Assembly: GCA_002197995.1 (NCBI GenBank)
Contig: NGZR01000003.1
Span: forward strand, 2,976,001-3,040,000
DNA length: 64,000 nt
Reading direction: 5' to 3'
Source: Gaeumannomyces sp. JS-464
Lineage: Eukaryota; Ascomycota; Sordariomycetes; Magnaporthales; Magnaporthaceae
Below are positions 11,107-20,318 of the stretch, piece after piece (position 1 is the stretch's first letter; every line of letters begins with the position of its first letter). The notes beneath the pieces were generated by a model, which was not told where the DNA came from, did no database searches, and saw only the letters and a list, made by a program, of their open reading frames with translations. A program made the translations under genes and the position numbers.

Positions 11107-12087
11107 ATTTGGCCAATTAGTATTTAAAACCGACCTTTTACGCGATTAGGTTATTTTAACAAATGCTAACAAGTAAATTACGAACGAGCTCGGTTTAAAA
11201 ATGGATTTAACATTTCGATAAACATATTATAGCTTATAAAAAAAAGTCCCATCGTTTATTAATATTAAACGGTTATAAAAGCTATTATTCGACGGATTTC
11301 GAGCTTTATTGCTAAAAATAAACACATCATTACGCTTTGCATGCTTTCGTATTCGTTTTACTTTTTTAACCGCTTAATGTTAAATGCTTTAGCCCGTTAA
11401 AAAGGCGTCGATAAATCGAAAACCTAATAAAATTACACGTTAACCACGTAATTAAAATCGAATTCCTTTCGGCGTTTAAAGCGGCATTTTTTAATTTTAT
11501 AATGAAAGAAATATTTAAGGAGGTTTTCGAAAGGCTGGCTTTGCTTTTTTTAATCCGGATTCGGTTTTAAAAAAGCTGGATGTAAAGTTACGAATTTCAA
11601 CTCCCCGAAAAAGCTTTTAAACGACGCCGATTTTAGACCTCCAAAACGCTTTAAATAGCTAGGAACGCAATTTCGCAGTCCGAACATATCAAAATCGGAT
11701 TTCCAATTACCGGAGCAGCTTTCCGTTACCCATGCTATCGGCTGTGGACCAATTGACGAAAGGGGCTAAGGCAATTATGCATCGGGTTAACCTTTTAAAA
11801 AAGAGTGCTCCAGGTTACGAAGGGCGAACGAAGCGCTAAGCAAACGCCGGAGGGCCAAAAAAACGCGTGTCCGATAAGGAGGGTCACATACTGTCGAAAA
11901 GGTACGAAATGCTCTGGACCAGGAGGAGCTGGATAGGCAGTTACAGCAAAAAATGCGCGATTATGGGGGTCAAGAAAGGAGGGCGACGACAACTCGTCGG
12001 CGATGTGACACCTGCGGCAAAACCGGACACAATGCGCGCACCTGCCAGGAGGAAATAGAAACGTCCGACGTATACAGTTTTAAGTAG
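11107..12087 (+). pseudogene. pogo/Fot-type DDE transposase remnant, C-terminal half
   Basis: The plus strand reads TNELGLK near 11,190, LLFDGF near 11,290 (the catalytic DG motif region), then NPDSVLKKLDVKLR, LPMLSAVDQLTKGAKAIMHR, and RANEALSKRRRAKKTRVR. A C-terminal zinc knuckle CDTCGKTGHNARTC follows, and the frame ends at TAG 12,085-12,087. This coiled-coil plus CCHC tail is typical of fungal pogo-family transposases. Damage includes many RIP-type stops left of about 11,800, a TAA at about 11,872, and an apparent one-base loss in the A run near 11,797-11,802. The N-terminal half is absent: the frame begins right beside the copia LTR, which split it. No terminal inverted repeat was recognised downstream. 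Confidence 0.8.
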
Positions 12088-12151
12088 TTTGAATGGATTC
12101 CTGGCGTTGTTGGGTTGGCATGCGCGTCGATTGACCGGAGGTCGGGTGTGG

Positions 12152-12186
12152 GTGTGGCACTCGCTTGTGTGTGGCACTCGCTTGTG
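12152..12186. repeat. Short tandem duplication, 17-bp unit
   Basis: Two consecutive copies of GTGTGGCACTCGCTTGT lie between the transposase stop and the SDR remnant. It may be part of the transposon's subterminal sequence or a simple slippage product. Confidence 0.7.
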
Positions 12187-12279
12187 AACCACGTTATTTG
12201 AAGATCACCACAAGGGGTTATTAACGTGGATATCCGGGGTTTAAAGTCACTGCTACATCCACTATTATGGTAGTTAGTA

Positions 12280-13139
12280 CCTTTTCCTCATGGAGGCGAC
12301 CATTTACCAAATGTGGAAACTTTCAAGGCCAATACGTGGACAGAGCCCACCGGGCAGTCCTCGGACCGCATCTGGGACGACGTCACCGACCTCGAGGAGC
12401 TGTCCTCCCTCCCGGACACCGTCACGCACTCGGCCGCGGACCGGCTGGTCGCGCAGCAGCAGGTCAAGCCGACGGGTGACGGCAAATTCGTCGGCGACGG
12501 CGGCGCCAGCAACAAGCTCCGGACCGCCATCATCGCCCCGCCCGACGTCTTCGGCCTCGGGCCCAGCGCCAAGCGCCGCACGCCGCTTGTACTTACGTAC
12601 GTCGTCGACGTCGCACGCCGCATCGGCGGCGCCTTCTGCGTCGGGCCCGGCAGAACATCCTCTGCTTCATGGACGTGCGCCACCTGGCGCGCCTGTACGT
12701 CGGCCTCGTCAAGGACGCCCTGCGGCGCCTGGAGAAGACGTCCAACGGCGGCGCCGTCGAGGACGCGGTCGACGCCGGCAGCGGGCTCGAGATGTGGGGC
12801 CCTAAGGCGTACTACTTTATACAGACGCAGGAGCTGACGTGGCGCGAGTTCCTGGGCGACATGATTGCGCCGGCGCTCAAGAAGCACGGCGGCGAGGCGT
12901 TCGCCGCCTGGGAGCAAGGGCAGTTCAAGGTGGTAAGCCCTGAGGAGATCAAGTCGCACATCATGGCGCGGCTCGACGGTATGGAGGGTGCTGAGGTCTG
13001 GAGCGGGCATATCGCCGAGAACATGGCGGTCAGTATGTGCACCTGGGGCTCCAGGACCGCTGCGCTGTTTGGCTTGCGGCCAGAGGACGCACGCTTGGAT
13101 ATCGAGATTGATGTCAAGGCGTTGTTGGGCGTGATCTGA
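12280..13139 (+). pseudogene. NAD(P)-binding SDR/epimerase-like gene remnant, 5'-truncated and frameshifted
   Basis: The translation resembles the C-terminal two thirds of fungal NmrA/epimerase-like short-chain dehydrogenases. It contains WDDVTDLEELSSLPD, RTAIIAPPDVFGLGP, a substrate-domain segment MDVRHLARLYVGLVKDALRR and a C-terminal SRTAALFGLRP. The N-terminal Rossmann half, with the GxxGxxG nucleotide-binding loop (about 100-130 residues), is missing: the frame opens only at about 12,274, next to the transposon block, with no plausible start. The reading frame also shifts by one missing base near 12,648-12,653, between GPG and NILCFMDV. It is probably non-functional through truncation; the frameshift alone could be a sequencing error. 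Confidence 0.7.
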
Positions 13140-13759
13140 TATCTTGGCTAGCAAGAATGAGCCGGTGGTATCTGCGGAGACAGATGTCCGTTTCCCCCCT
13201 ATAGGGCTTAGGGACTTGCCGAACCACAAATGGTCGGGACTGGGTCCGAGCGCCTCCGGGACCCCCTGTAGACGGTCACTTTTTACCAAAGGAGTTCACT
13301 TCCTCAAGTCCCAGAATTTTCCGGCCCTCAACAAATCCGCAGTTCAAGATCGGAGCGCGTTCGTGCCTAGAGGACCAAACGGAGTGGCTGTGCTGATGAA
13401 TTGCACCATGGCTACGTGGCGGAGCTCGCTTCGCTGGGTTGTGAGCTAGGTGGCTAATGGAGGCTAGCGACAGCATAAGGCGCTCTATGTGATCAAACGC
13501 CCCGACGCCTCCAGTCAATGATAGGCAGGCGCACATCAGCCACACCGCCAATCCCCATTTATGTTTTGGCGAACCACAGGGCGGCCGGTCTGGACCCCAT
13601 CCGTGCCTATTTAGAAGCCTCGCTTCCGCCTTGGCCACGCTGCCTGCCTTGGCGGTCATCGAGTTCTCGTCCCTCCAGCAATTTACCGTTCGATACCACG
13701 CCCAACTCGGCCAGAAGAACAGCCCGATCAACCGACCCCAATTATCCAGCGACGTAATC
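13140..13759. other. Intergenic, upstream of the HET gene
   Basis: No conserved coding signal, repeat or RNA gene was recognised. Open frames here are antisense or short and show no family motif. The segment would contain the promoter of the HET-domain gene. Confidence 0.5.
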
Positions 13760-15415
13760 ATGTCTACATACCAATACGATCCAATCGACCTCTCCACGGA
13801 TGCGATCCGGCTGGTGCGTCTAGCCAGTGACCACGATGAGCAGAGCCCAATCAGATGCGAGCTGTTCGAGGCATTTCTGCACCAGGTCGAAGGCGTCCCG
13901 TATGAAGCGCTCTCGTACACTTGGGGCGAACCGTCGCCCGGGTTTGAGATCGCCCTGAACGGCCGGAGCCATGCAGTCACACCCAACCTCCACCAGGCCC
14001 TTCAATGCCTGCGCTCCGGAGACGCGGATCGTATCCTCTGGGTTGACGCCATCTGCATCGACCAAGGCAATCACAAGGAGCGCGGTCACCAGGTCGGCCA
14101 AATGAGGCTCATCTATGAGAACGCGCAAAACGTTCTTGTTTGGCTAGGCCCGAGCACCCCTGAGACAGACGTTCTCATGAATCGGATTGACCGATTTGAC
14201 CAGAGAGTGATAGCTAGACATGGATACCGCCGCGACTCGATCGTAAGCTGGTACCAGACTCTCTGGTATGGGATGCACGATCTCGGGGGCATCATTGACG
14301 AGGAGAAAAACCCAAGTCTATGCTCTCCAAAGCACAGTCTCGTCCGTGGGCTGTACAACAGCCCTTGGTTCCGCAGAGTCTGGGTTATCCAAGAGGTTGC
14401 CAGCGCCCGGGCCGCGACGGTTATGTACGGCCGGAGATCTGTGCCGTCGCGCACCTTTTCTCTCGTCCCGATGCTGATGAACACCTTCGTGGGTGTAGGG
14501 GCGCAGGCGGTACTCGATATCATGCCGGGTCCTTTGCGCGGCTCGGGCTGGTGGAAAGAGAGGCGCGACCTGGAAACCCTCCTCTCCAAGTTCAGAAATT
14601 GTGAGGCCACCGAGCCGCTAGATAAAATCTACGCACTGCTTGGAATCTGCTCGGACCCCACGGTCCAAGACGCCATCCGCCCCGACTACGAAACACCGAT
14701 CGATATTGTCATTCGGAAAGCCATTTCCCTGATTCTCTTCACAGATATCACAGATATCCCGCGGCTGAAGGGTTTGCAGGACTCCCTCCCGAGCTGGACG
14801 ATGCAGAGGTTCATGGCGGCCCTCCCGAGCCTTCAACGCGAAATCTTTCAATGGTCCCTGTTAGGCGCCTACAAGGAGCCTTTGCTCGCCCTCTTACCCA
14901 AGATACCAACCAATGACCTCAAACGAAAATTTATTCTCAAACGGTCCTACGGGGAGTCCCTCTCTACTCTGCTACAAAAGCATGCAGTCGAGGACCCAAA
15001 CAAGCAAACTGTCTCCTCATTTTCATTTAAACAGCGCCTTGCCGTCCCCACAGACATAACGCCAAATTCTGGCTGGAGACAGGAATACGTTTTGTCACCA
15101 GAGTGTTGCGCTTACTCAAGATCTCGCCCCAACCGAGAGTTTCTCGAAATCTCCCCGCTCGCTTACCTGGCGCTGCGAAATTGTAATGAGGACGCTGTAA
15201 AGGCTATTCTCGAGCGCCCTGAATTTTTTATTCCTCCCTATATAGACGGGTATCGAGGGGGGGCCTCGCTCAAACTCGCACTAAATCCCTGGGACTGGGG
15301 ATTAGTACGCTATCAGGTAAATACTTCAGGCGCTTGCTACGATATGGTGTCGGCGTTTTTTTTCATTGTCTTCATTTCGAGGCTGGATGAAAACCGGCTT
15401 GGCCAGTGTCAATAA
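13760..15415 (+). CDS. HET-domain (heterokaryon incompatibility) protein
   Basis: A 551-codon open frame without introns. The HET domain starts with YEALSYTWG (residues 48-56), continues with RILWVDAICIDQ (91-102) and the QMRLIYENAQNVLVWLG block (about 114-130), and ends near VWVIQEV, the three conserved blocks of the family. HET proteins trigger programmed cell death when genetically different hyphae fuse. The frame is open 43 codons further upstream (13,631), but ATG 13,760 is preferred because it gives the usual short leader before the HET domain. The C-terminal half is not recognised except for one ankyrin-like helix pair (SPLAYLALRNCNEDAVKAIL). The last roughly 50 residues look atypical and may reflect a shifted or truncated end. 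It lies between an SDR remnant and a MULE transposon, a typical setting for fast-evolving HET genes. The specific allele or partner is unknown. Confidence 0.85.
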   Translation: MSTYQYDPIDLSTDAIRLVRLASDHDEQSPIRCELFEAFLHQVEGVPYEALSYTWGEPSPGFEIALNGRSHAVTPNLHQALQCLRSGDADRILWVDAICIDQGNHKERGHQVGQMRLIYENAQNVLVWLGPSTPETDVLMNRIDRFDQRVIARHGYRRDSIVSWYQTLWYGMHDLGGIIDEEKNPSLCSPKHSLVRGLYNSPWFRRVWVIQEVASARAATVMYGRRSVPSRTFSLVPMLMNTFVGVGAQAVLDIMPGPLRGSGWWKERRDLETLLSKFRNCEATEPLDKIYALLGICSDPTVQDAIRPDYETPIDIVIRKAISLILFTDITDIPRLKGLQDSLPSWTMQRFMAALPSLQREIFQWSLLGAYKEPLLALLPKIPTNDLKRKFILKRSYGESLSTLLQKHAVEDPNKQTVSSFSFKQRLAVPTDITPNSGWRQEYVLSPECCAYSRSRPNREFLEISPLAYLALRNCNEDAVKAILERPEFFIPPYIDGYRGGASLKLALNPWDWGLVRYQVNTSGACYDMVSAFFFIVFISRLDENRLGQCQ

Positions 15416-15829
15416 CATCGGCCGGCCGGTGGTGAGCCCCTTCTTGAATTTACTTTCAAGAACACGATGCTGACCTTACCATACACCACCCGCGACAGCT
15501 CTTAGCCACAATCGACCCAAGAATACCTCTGGTGCGTGTATAGCCACGCCGCAACTACAAGGGGATATAATACCTCAGAAGCTATCCCCAGGCGGTTCCA
15601 GTCGATAATAGAACAGTCGGGCTGCTGTTTCAATTCAGCGACTTTCTCGGATCCCACAATTATTCACACATCATTAATGACCATTCGTATTTTGTCTCCC
15701 TGTTGCCCATGGCAATTATTGCAGCACGTTTAAACAGCTAAGCAGGATGTTGGTACGAACTTTAGAATGGCCCCAAGAACATCATGAGATACAGACCTTA
15801 GCAGTGTTCTTGTGTGGTCAGTTGTTTAT
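15416..15829. other. Spacer between HET gene and MULE
   Basis: Contains no recognised gene. Its last 8 bases (15,822-15,829, TTGTTTAT) are the left copy of the MULE target-site duplication. It could hold decayed 3' sequence of the HET gene, but no frame shows a clear continuation of its ankyrin-like part. Confidence 0.5.
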
Positions 15830-15872
15830 GGGGCCCTTCCCGGGCACGCACCCTTTTTGCTCCCACACGCAC
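15830..15872 (+). repeat. MULE left terminal inverted repeat
   Basis: Forty-three bases identical to the reverse complement of 18,574-18,616. Similarity fades after one further gap (CTCCACCCC versus TCCGCCCC). Confidence 0.95.
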
Positions 15873-16100
15873 CTCCACCCCGATATCGGTGCGCATGGAC
15901 TTTTCTGTGGCGCACCCATACAAACGAACATGGGCTTCAATGCAGGCAGGCGCTCGATCAATAAAAAGGAAGCAAATAAAAGTTATCGCCACGAGCAATT
16001 TATTAATAAACGATCAAAAACGCGGTGTTGAACCGCCAAATTACATAGGAAAAGCGCAGGGCACGGCGTTAAGGCCGTCTATCTAGGGCTACAAAAGTGC

Positions 16101-18458
16101 CTAAGGACTTGCAAAAGGATCAAAAAACTCGTCAGAGGCCGGCGCAGGCGCTGGAGAGGGTGCGGGAGCCTTCCCGGCCAGTCTGAGAGGCAGGGAGGCC
16201 GGCGAGGAGGGCAAGGGAGTGCCGAGGGTAAGCACCGGACCTTCCGTCTCGTTAGCCTCGTCACGTGCATCCAGGGAGGCACCCAGTTCGTGTTGAGAGT
16301 AATCCCGCCTTGCGCTGGCCCGTATACCCGTGCGGGCGCGGGTGCGAGGCCCTGCCGCCGGCGCCTCGTTAAACGGGCCGGCGCTTAGAGGCCGGCCTTT
16401 CCTAACCCCAACCGGCTCTGTAACTCGCAGTAAAGGGTCGTGCGTAAAGCGACTGCCCGGGTGCAGCCAAAAGCTATCTACGGCGGCGATCTGCAGGCCA
16501 GGAGCCTGCGGATCTCGGCGCTGAACCCTTTGCAGTGCAATAAGCTCGTGGGGGCAGGGCAGGCCGTATTGCGCACGCGTAGAGTTGGTGCAAAGGCCGA
16601 TATCTAGGCCGGTTGGGTGCTTGCGGGAGGGGAACGTTAATAGGGCACGGAGGTTAATCTGTTCGAGGAGATCAAGGCACCATAACGACGCTCGCAAAGG
16701 GAGGGCCCCTGCCACGAACGGCCGGCGTAATCCCACCTTACGCGCGCGTGGGAAGCTCGTTGGCGGTCTTTAAAAGCCGCGATTTTGTGCCCCGTTTGCA
16801 AGCGAGTTGCCTGTTCAATTTGGGCCAACGTTGATCGAAAGGAAAGGTCGTACGTTTTAAGGGATCCGTGATTCCCTTCGGCGCCGGCGGTACTAATTAC
16901 GCCTTGGTTAAGGTTGTATTTGGTATAGCAACAAGCCCACTGCCGTCGGGAAAGCCAAACGGTTTATTGCAAATAGTTAATTAAGCTCGTTTGCTTAAAA
17001 AACTTTCCTATAAGCTTATCCATGGCTTCCTTATGCGTTTAACGGTCCCTGGCATAAACGACGTGCTTCCAAAGGGTAAAAAAGCCGGTCCGGGTATGGG
17101 AAACCTCGTTAAGGTCGTGTTGGTAGGCATCCAGGCTTTGGGCAGACCAGATCCGTCGGTAACTGTTGTTAAAGGTACGTAAATCCTCCTCGTCAGCCTT
17201 ATCAGCCTCGCCCTCGTTAGGGCCCGGCCCGGCCCCCAACTCTCGCCGGGCCTCGTCTTGGGAGTCTTGATTAGGCGATCCTTTAAGGGCTTCCGCGGCC
17301 GCAAATTTGCTCCATTTCTTCTTTATTTGAAGGACAACGTCGGCGTTTATATGATAAACGCAAAGCTGCATTTTTGCGAGGGGAAAACGGGCTTAAAAGC
17401 CGGTGCGCAAGCGGGAATCTAAGTCCGTAAAGGCGACTTTAAGGGCGGGGATCTCGAGGGCCGATAAAAAATCGCGGAGGGCACCAAAAAGCCAAAGGAA
17501 AGTCGCCTCCGTCTCGTTGTTTATTAGCCCCCAAAAAGCCGGTATCGTCGTGCGTTCGTTAGTTAGGATTACAGCCGTTAAAAGGTGCATATTATTGCGG
17601 TTCGTCTTGTAGGTAACGTCGATTTAAAGGCAGTGCGGGTTGGCTCGAAGGAAAAGGACGGCTTTTTCGTATGCCCAAGCAACGCCGGCAAAGGTGGTAG
17701 TCGTTTTCTGGATCTCCCTAAAGGAAATCGGGCGGATTAAAGGCTTTAAATACGACCTCTAGGTCGCCTAAAGCCCGCACCAAAACCGCGGCAGGCTTAT
17801 ATCCGTCAACCTCTGCCTTCCTGTAAACCGCCCTGTATTTGTATAACGTTGGTAGGCTCCAGGGCACGGTAGGAAAACGGGCACGGCAGAGGTCAAATAT
17901 CGATCGCGTGCGGACGGTAGAGTTTTCGAATAGAGGGTGTAGGAACCTCCAGTGCCTGTTGGTAAGGGCTGAGGCCTGTTGGCGAACGGAAGGCCCTATT
18001 GCGTTAGGAGGGAGGCGGCCGTGGCCTTGGTGGGTAGAACTCGTCATTCTGGCGCTCCAAAGGCCTCCGTTAGCCTCAAGGCGTTGCACAACAAAGCCGT
18101 ACGTGCAGTTGGATATCTGGGAGGTGCTTGTGCGCAAACGGAGGGCCCGGGAGGCCCGCGGCCGTGGCCGGAAGAGGCACCCGGCTTCGAGCTTTTTAAG
18201 GCCCTGGGAGTCGGATTGCGATCGCACGGTTGTTACTTGGATCCCCTCGGCGTCGAGATAGGCGCTCATGGCTTGCATAAGGGCTTCGTAGGTAGGGTAA
18301 AGGGTTAAAAGGACCCCCACGGGGTTGGCGGTCCAGGGGAGGCCGTCCCAGTCCGTTGGGGGGGTTGCAGCCTCGTCAGAGGCCGGCCCAGCCTCGGCGG
18401 GAATCGAACCCGCGGCCTCGTCGTCGTCGTCGCTCGAGATCGTAATCACTTCGTTCAT
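16101..18458 (-). pseudogene. MULE transposase, broken
   Basis: The first 246 codons (17,718-18,458) are intact. They hold an acidic N-terminus, a FAR1/WRKY-GCM1-like zinc module (GCLFRPR, NCTYGF, STHQGHG) and a linker ending FNPPDFL. Then come a one-base frame change near 17,715, the transposase core with a stop inside the first catalytic motif (TAA at 17,624-17,626 just before IDVTYKTN), ILTNERTTIPAFWGLINNET, KVAFTDLDSRL, a CAA-to-TAA stop near 17,391, KMQLCVYHINADVV, more stops, and AEGNHGSLKTYDLSF. After another frame change near 16,675 the C-terminus carries a SWIM-like YGLPCPHEL and ends at 16,101. The stops fit mild RIP; the indels may be sequencing error. In intact form it would bind the inverted repeats and cut the DNA. 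Confidence 0.85.
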
Positions 18459-18573
18459 GGTGGCAGTTGTTAAAAATGGATCAAAAATGGCACCAAGTTC
18501 AATCTGCAGGCAAAATTACGTGGGCTGCGAAACCGGAAGCCACAGGCATTGCACGGGCCAAAAGTGGGGCGGA

Positions 18574-18616
18574 GTGCGTGTGGGAGCAAAAAGGGTGCGT
18601 GCCCGGGAAGGGCCCC
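18574..18616 (-). repeat. MULE right terminal inverted repeat
   Basis: Perfect inverted match to 15,830-15,872. It is followed directly by the right copy of the 8-bp target duplication at 18,617-18,624. Confidence 0.95.
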
Positions 18617-18796
18617 TTGTTTATTTTACACTGCGCATCAGCATCAGCTTTGCTTCGGGAATTTCCTCACAAGCAGGTGATTGCTTGCATCTTCGACCAG
18701 TCATCTCCTAGGTTACCAACCAGATATTGATTTCCCATCCTAATTATATCGTGCAGGCATGTAATTGCCGCCCCAATTATTGATTAATCACCAGTC

Positions 18797-19587
18797 CTAC
18801 CTGGTTTCCCTGCTCCCTCCCCATGCCTTCCCCGTCAACCGCAAGTATGTGCTGTCAACCCACTGCTCCCCGACCTGGAACGTCTTTTCCCGGAAATCAT
18901 ACTCCTCGAAGCCCAGCCTCTTCAGCAGCGCCAGGGACGCCGCGTTGCGCGGGTCCACGTCCGCCACAACCAGCTGGCCCTTCCCAACATCGCCGTGGCC
19001 CGCGAACAGGTGGTCCAGCACGAGCGTCAGCGCCTCGGCTGCCAGGCCCCGTCCCCAGTACGGCCGCGCAAGCATGAAGCCGATCTCGTGATCGCGCCAG
19101 ACGCCAGCCTTGCCGATCGGCAGCAGGTGTTCTTCTTCATCTCCTTTTTGCTGTTGTTCGTCGTCTTTCCTCTCAGCCTCTAGGCCGTTTTGCCGAAGGT
19201 CGTCCGGATCTCCGTTCTTGGAGGGCCGGTGGCAGGACCCCCGGAGGCAGACGATGAAGTCGGTCACGCCGTTACAGGGGGCCGCCGTCATGCCACGCAC
19301 CCACTCCTCTGTCTCTGACAGGCCCCCGTGGGGCAGTGTGGACCTGTCCGTATCGGGAATTTGAGAGTGTTAAAAAGTAGATTTGCTGACGAGACTTTTC
19401 TCAAAGATTAAAGAAAAGATAGCCAGCATCTCGACAGACAAACGATTCAGACATACCAGTACCTCATGACCTCAGGGTCACTAAACGCCTTGTACAGCTC
19501 GGCCGCATCCTCGTCGCGGGCGGCTCGCAGGACTAGTCTTGGTGAACGCAGCTCAAAGGTTTGCGATTCCATGGCTTCGGTGGGCAT
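18797..19587 (-). CDS. GNAT-family N-acetyltransferase (RimJ/RimL type)
   Basis: Two exons: 19,457-19,587 and 18,797-19,343. The intron (19,344-19,456) has GTATGT at its start and CAG at its end and splits a Trp codon. Together they encode 225 residues with no frame damage. The start ATG (19,585-19,587) follows an in-frame TAG. The protein opens with SPRLVLRAARDEDAAELYKA, the classical strand-helix start of Acetyltransf_3, and has the acetyl-CoA pyrophosphate loop in RPYWGRGLAAEAL. The C-terminal NAASLALLKRLGFEEYDF motif is the alpha4-beta7 element of GNATs. An unusual Lys/Glu/Gln-rich insertion (about 45 residues, RKDDEQQQKGDEEEH) separates beta strands in the middle. The family transfers acetyl groups from acetyl-CoA to amines, often protein N-termini or small molecules; the substrate here cannot be inferred. 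It lies just outside the MULE right end. Confidence 0.85.
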
Positions 19588-20318
19588 CTATGATTGCCAA
19601 AATTGCCGGGTTCTATTCCTCCTAATGTATGTCAGAAATTTCCCCGGTTCTTTCATTGAAAATGCCTCCGGCACTATCGATTTATATATCTCAATCTGCT
19701 TTCTCATTTTTTACTTGGTTTTTTCCGGTGTCCTTCGGCATGGCGGAACTTGCGGTGTGGGCAGCCCGGATGACTCAGCCTGGTCAGGGGCTCCATACGA
19801 GGAAATGCTGTGATACCCAAAAAGGCATGGACTTCCTTGGGCCGCTGCTGCGAGCAAATCGGGCGCGGTATGATCGGGAGAATGATGGAAGGAGGGGTCG
19901 TAATAGGTAGGAAGAAGAGCGAGCCGCACGCATAATTGGCCTGAGGCGCAGATGTCGGGCCCGCCCCTGACGGGGCAGTATCGACAGCACATCACCACGC
20001 ATCTCGAGCAGCAGATCCACAGAGGGACGTGTGAGATGGTTATTCGAGAATGCGTGACATTTGCCTTGTCTGGCCATCAAGGACAGCATGCTATTCCTAA
20101 ATCCAGTTGTATCCTTTTTCCCGGGCCATTGCTCGCTCCCCTTCCAGCCATGTCCACCCACCCCTCGCCTGGACCACAGTAGAATAAACTTCAATCGCCG
20201 AACCACGCTAGAAAAGAAAAAGTAAAGGGAGGCACTATAAGGAATACAGATCGCCCATCTTCTAGTAAAACAGATTAAGCAGAGCTACATATATATAATA
20301 TCAAGGAGAGTCGCGAGA
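19588..20318. other. Intergenic
   Basis: Upstream of the GNAT gene and downstream of the WSC gene, which both lie on the minus strand. No gene, repeat or RNA was recognised. Confidence 0.5.

Larger units (their letters stand above)
15830..18616 (-). mobile_element. Mutator-like (MULE) DNA transposon, full length, inactive
   Basis: A 2,787-bp element with 43-bp perfect terminal inverted repeats (15,830-15,872 and 18,574-18,616, outer end GGGGCCCTTCCCGGGCAC). It is flanked by identical 8-bp direct repeats TTGTTTAT (15,822-15,829 and 18,617-18,624), matching the 8-11 bp duplications known for MULEs. It contains one minus-strand transposase gene (16,101-18,458) that is no longer open. The clean ends and duplication show a single transposition into this site with no later rearrangement of the ends. 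Confidence 0.92.

Noticed and set aside
1..12000. Possible functional small genes in the AT-rich block
   Set aside because: All open frames examined are pieces or shadows of the three transposons; none has independent support.
12288..13289. Long minus-strand open frame opposite the SDR remnant
   Set aside because: Antisense shadow of GC-rich coding sequence; no domain motif, while the plus strand carries clear SDR motifs.
18393..18420. tRNA-like T-arm (minus strand GCGGG, TTCGATT, CCCGC)
   Set aside because: The arm is perfect, but no matching acceptor stem, D-arm or anticodon arm exists around it, and it lies inside the intact N-terminal coding part of the MULE transposase.
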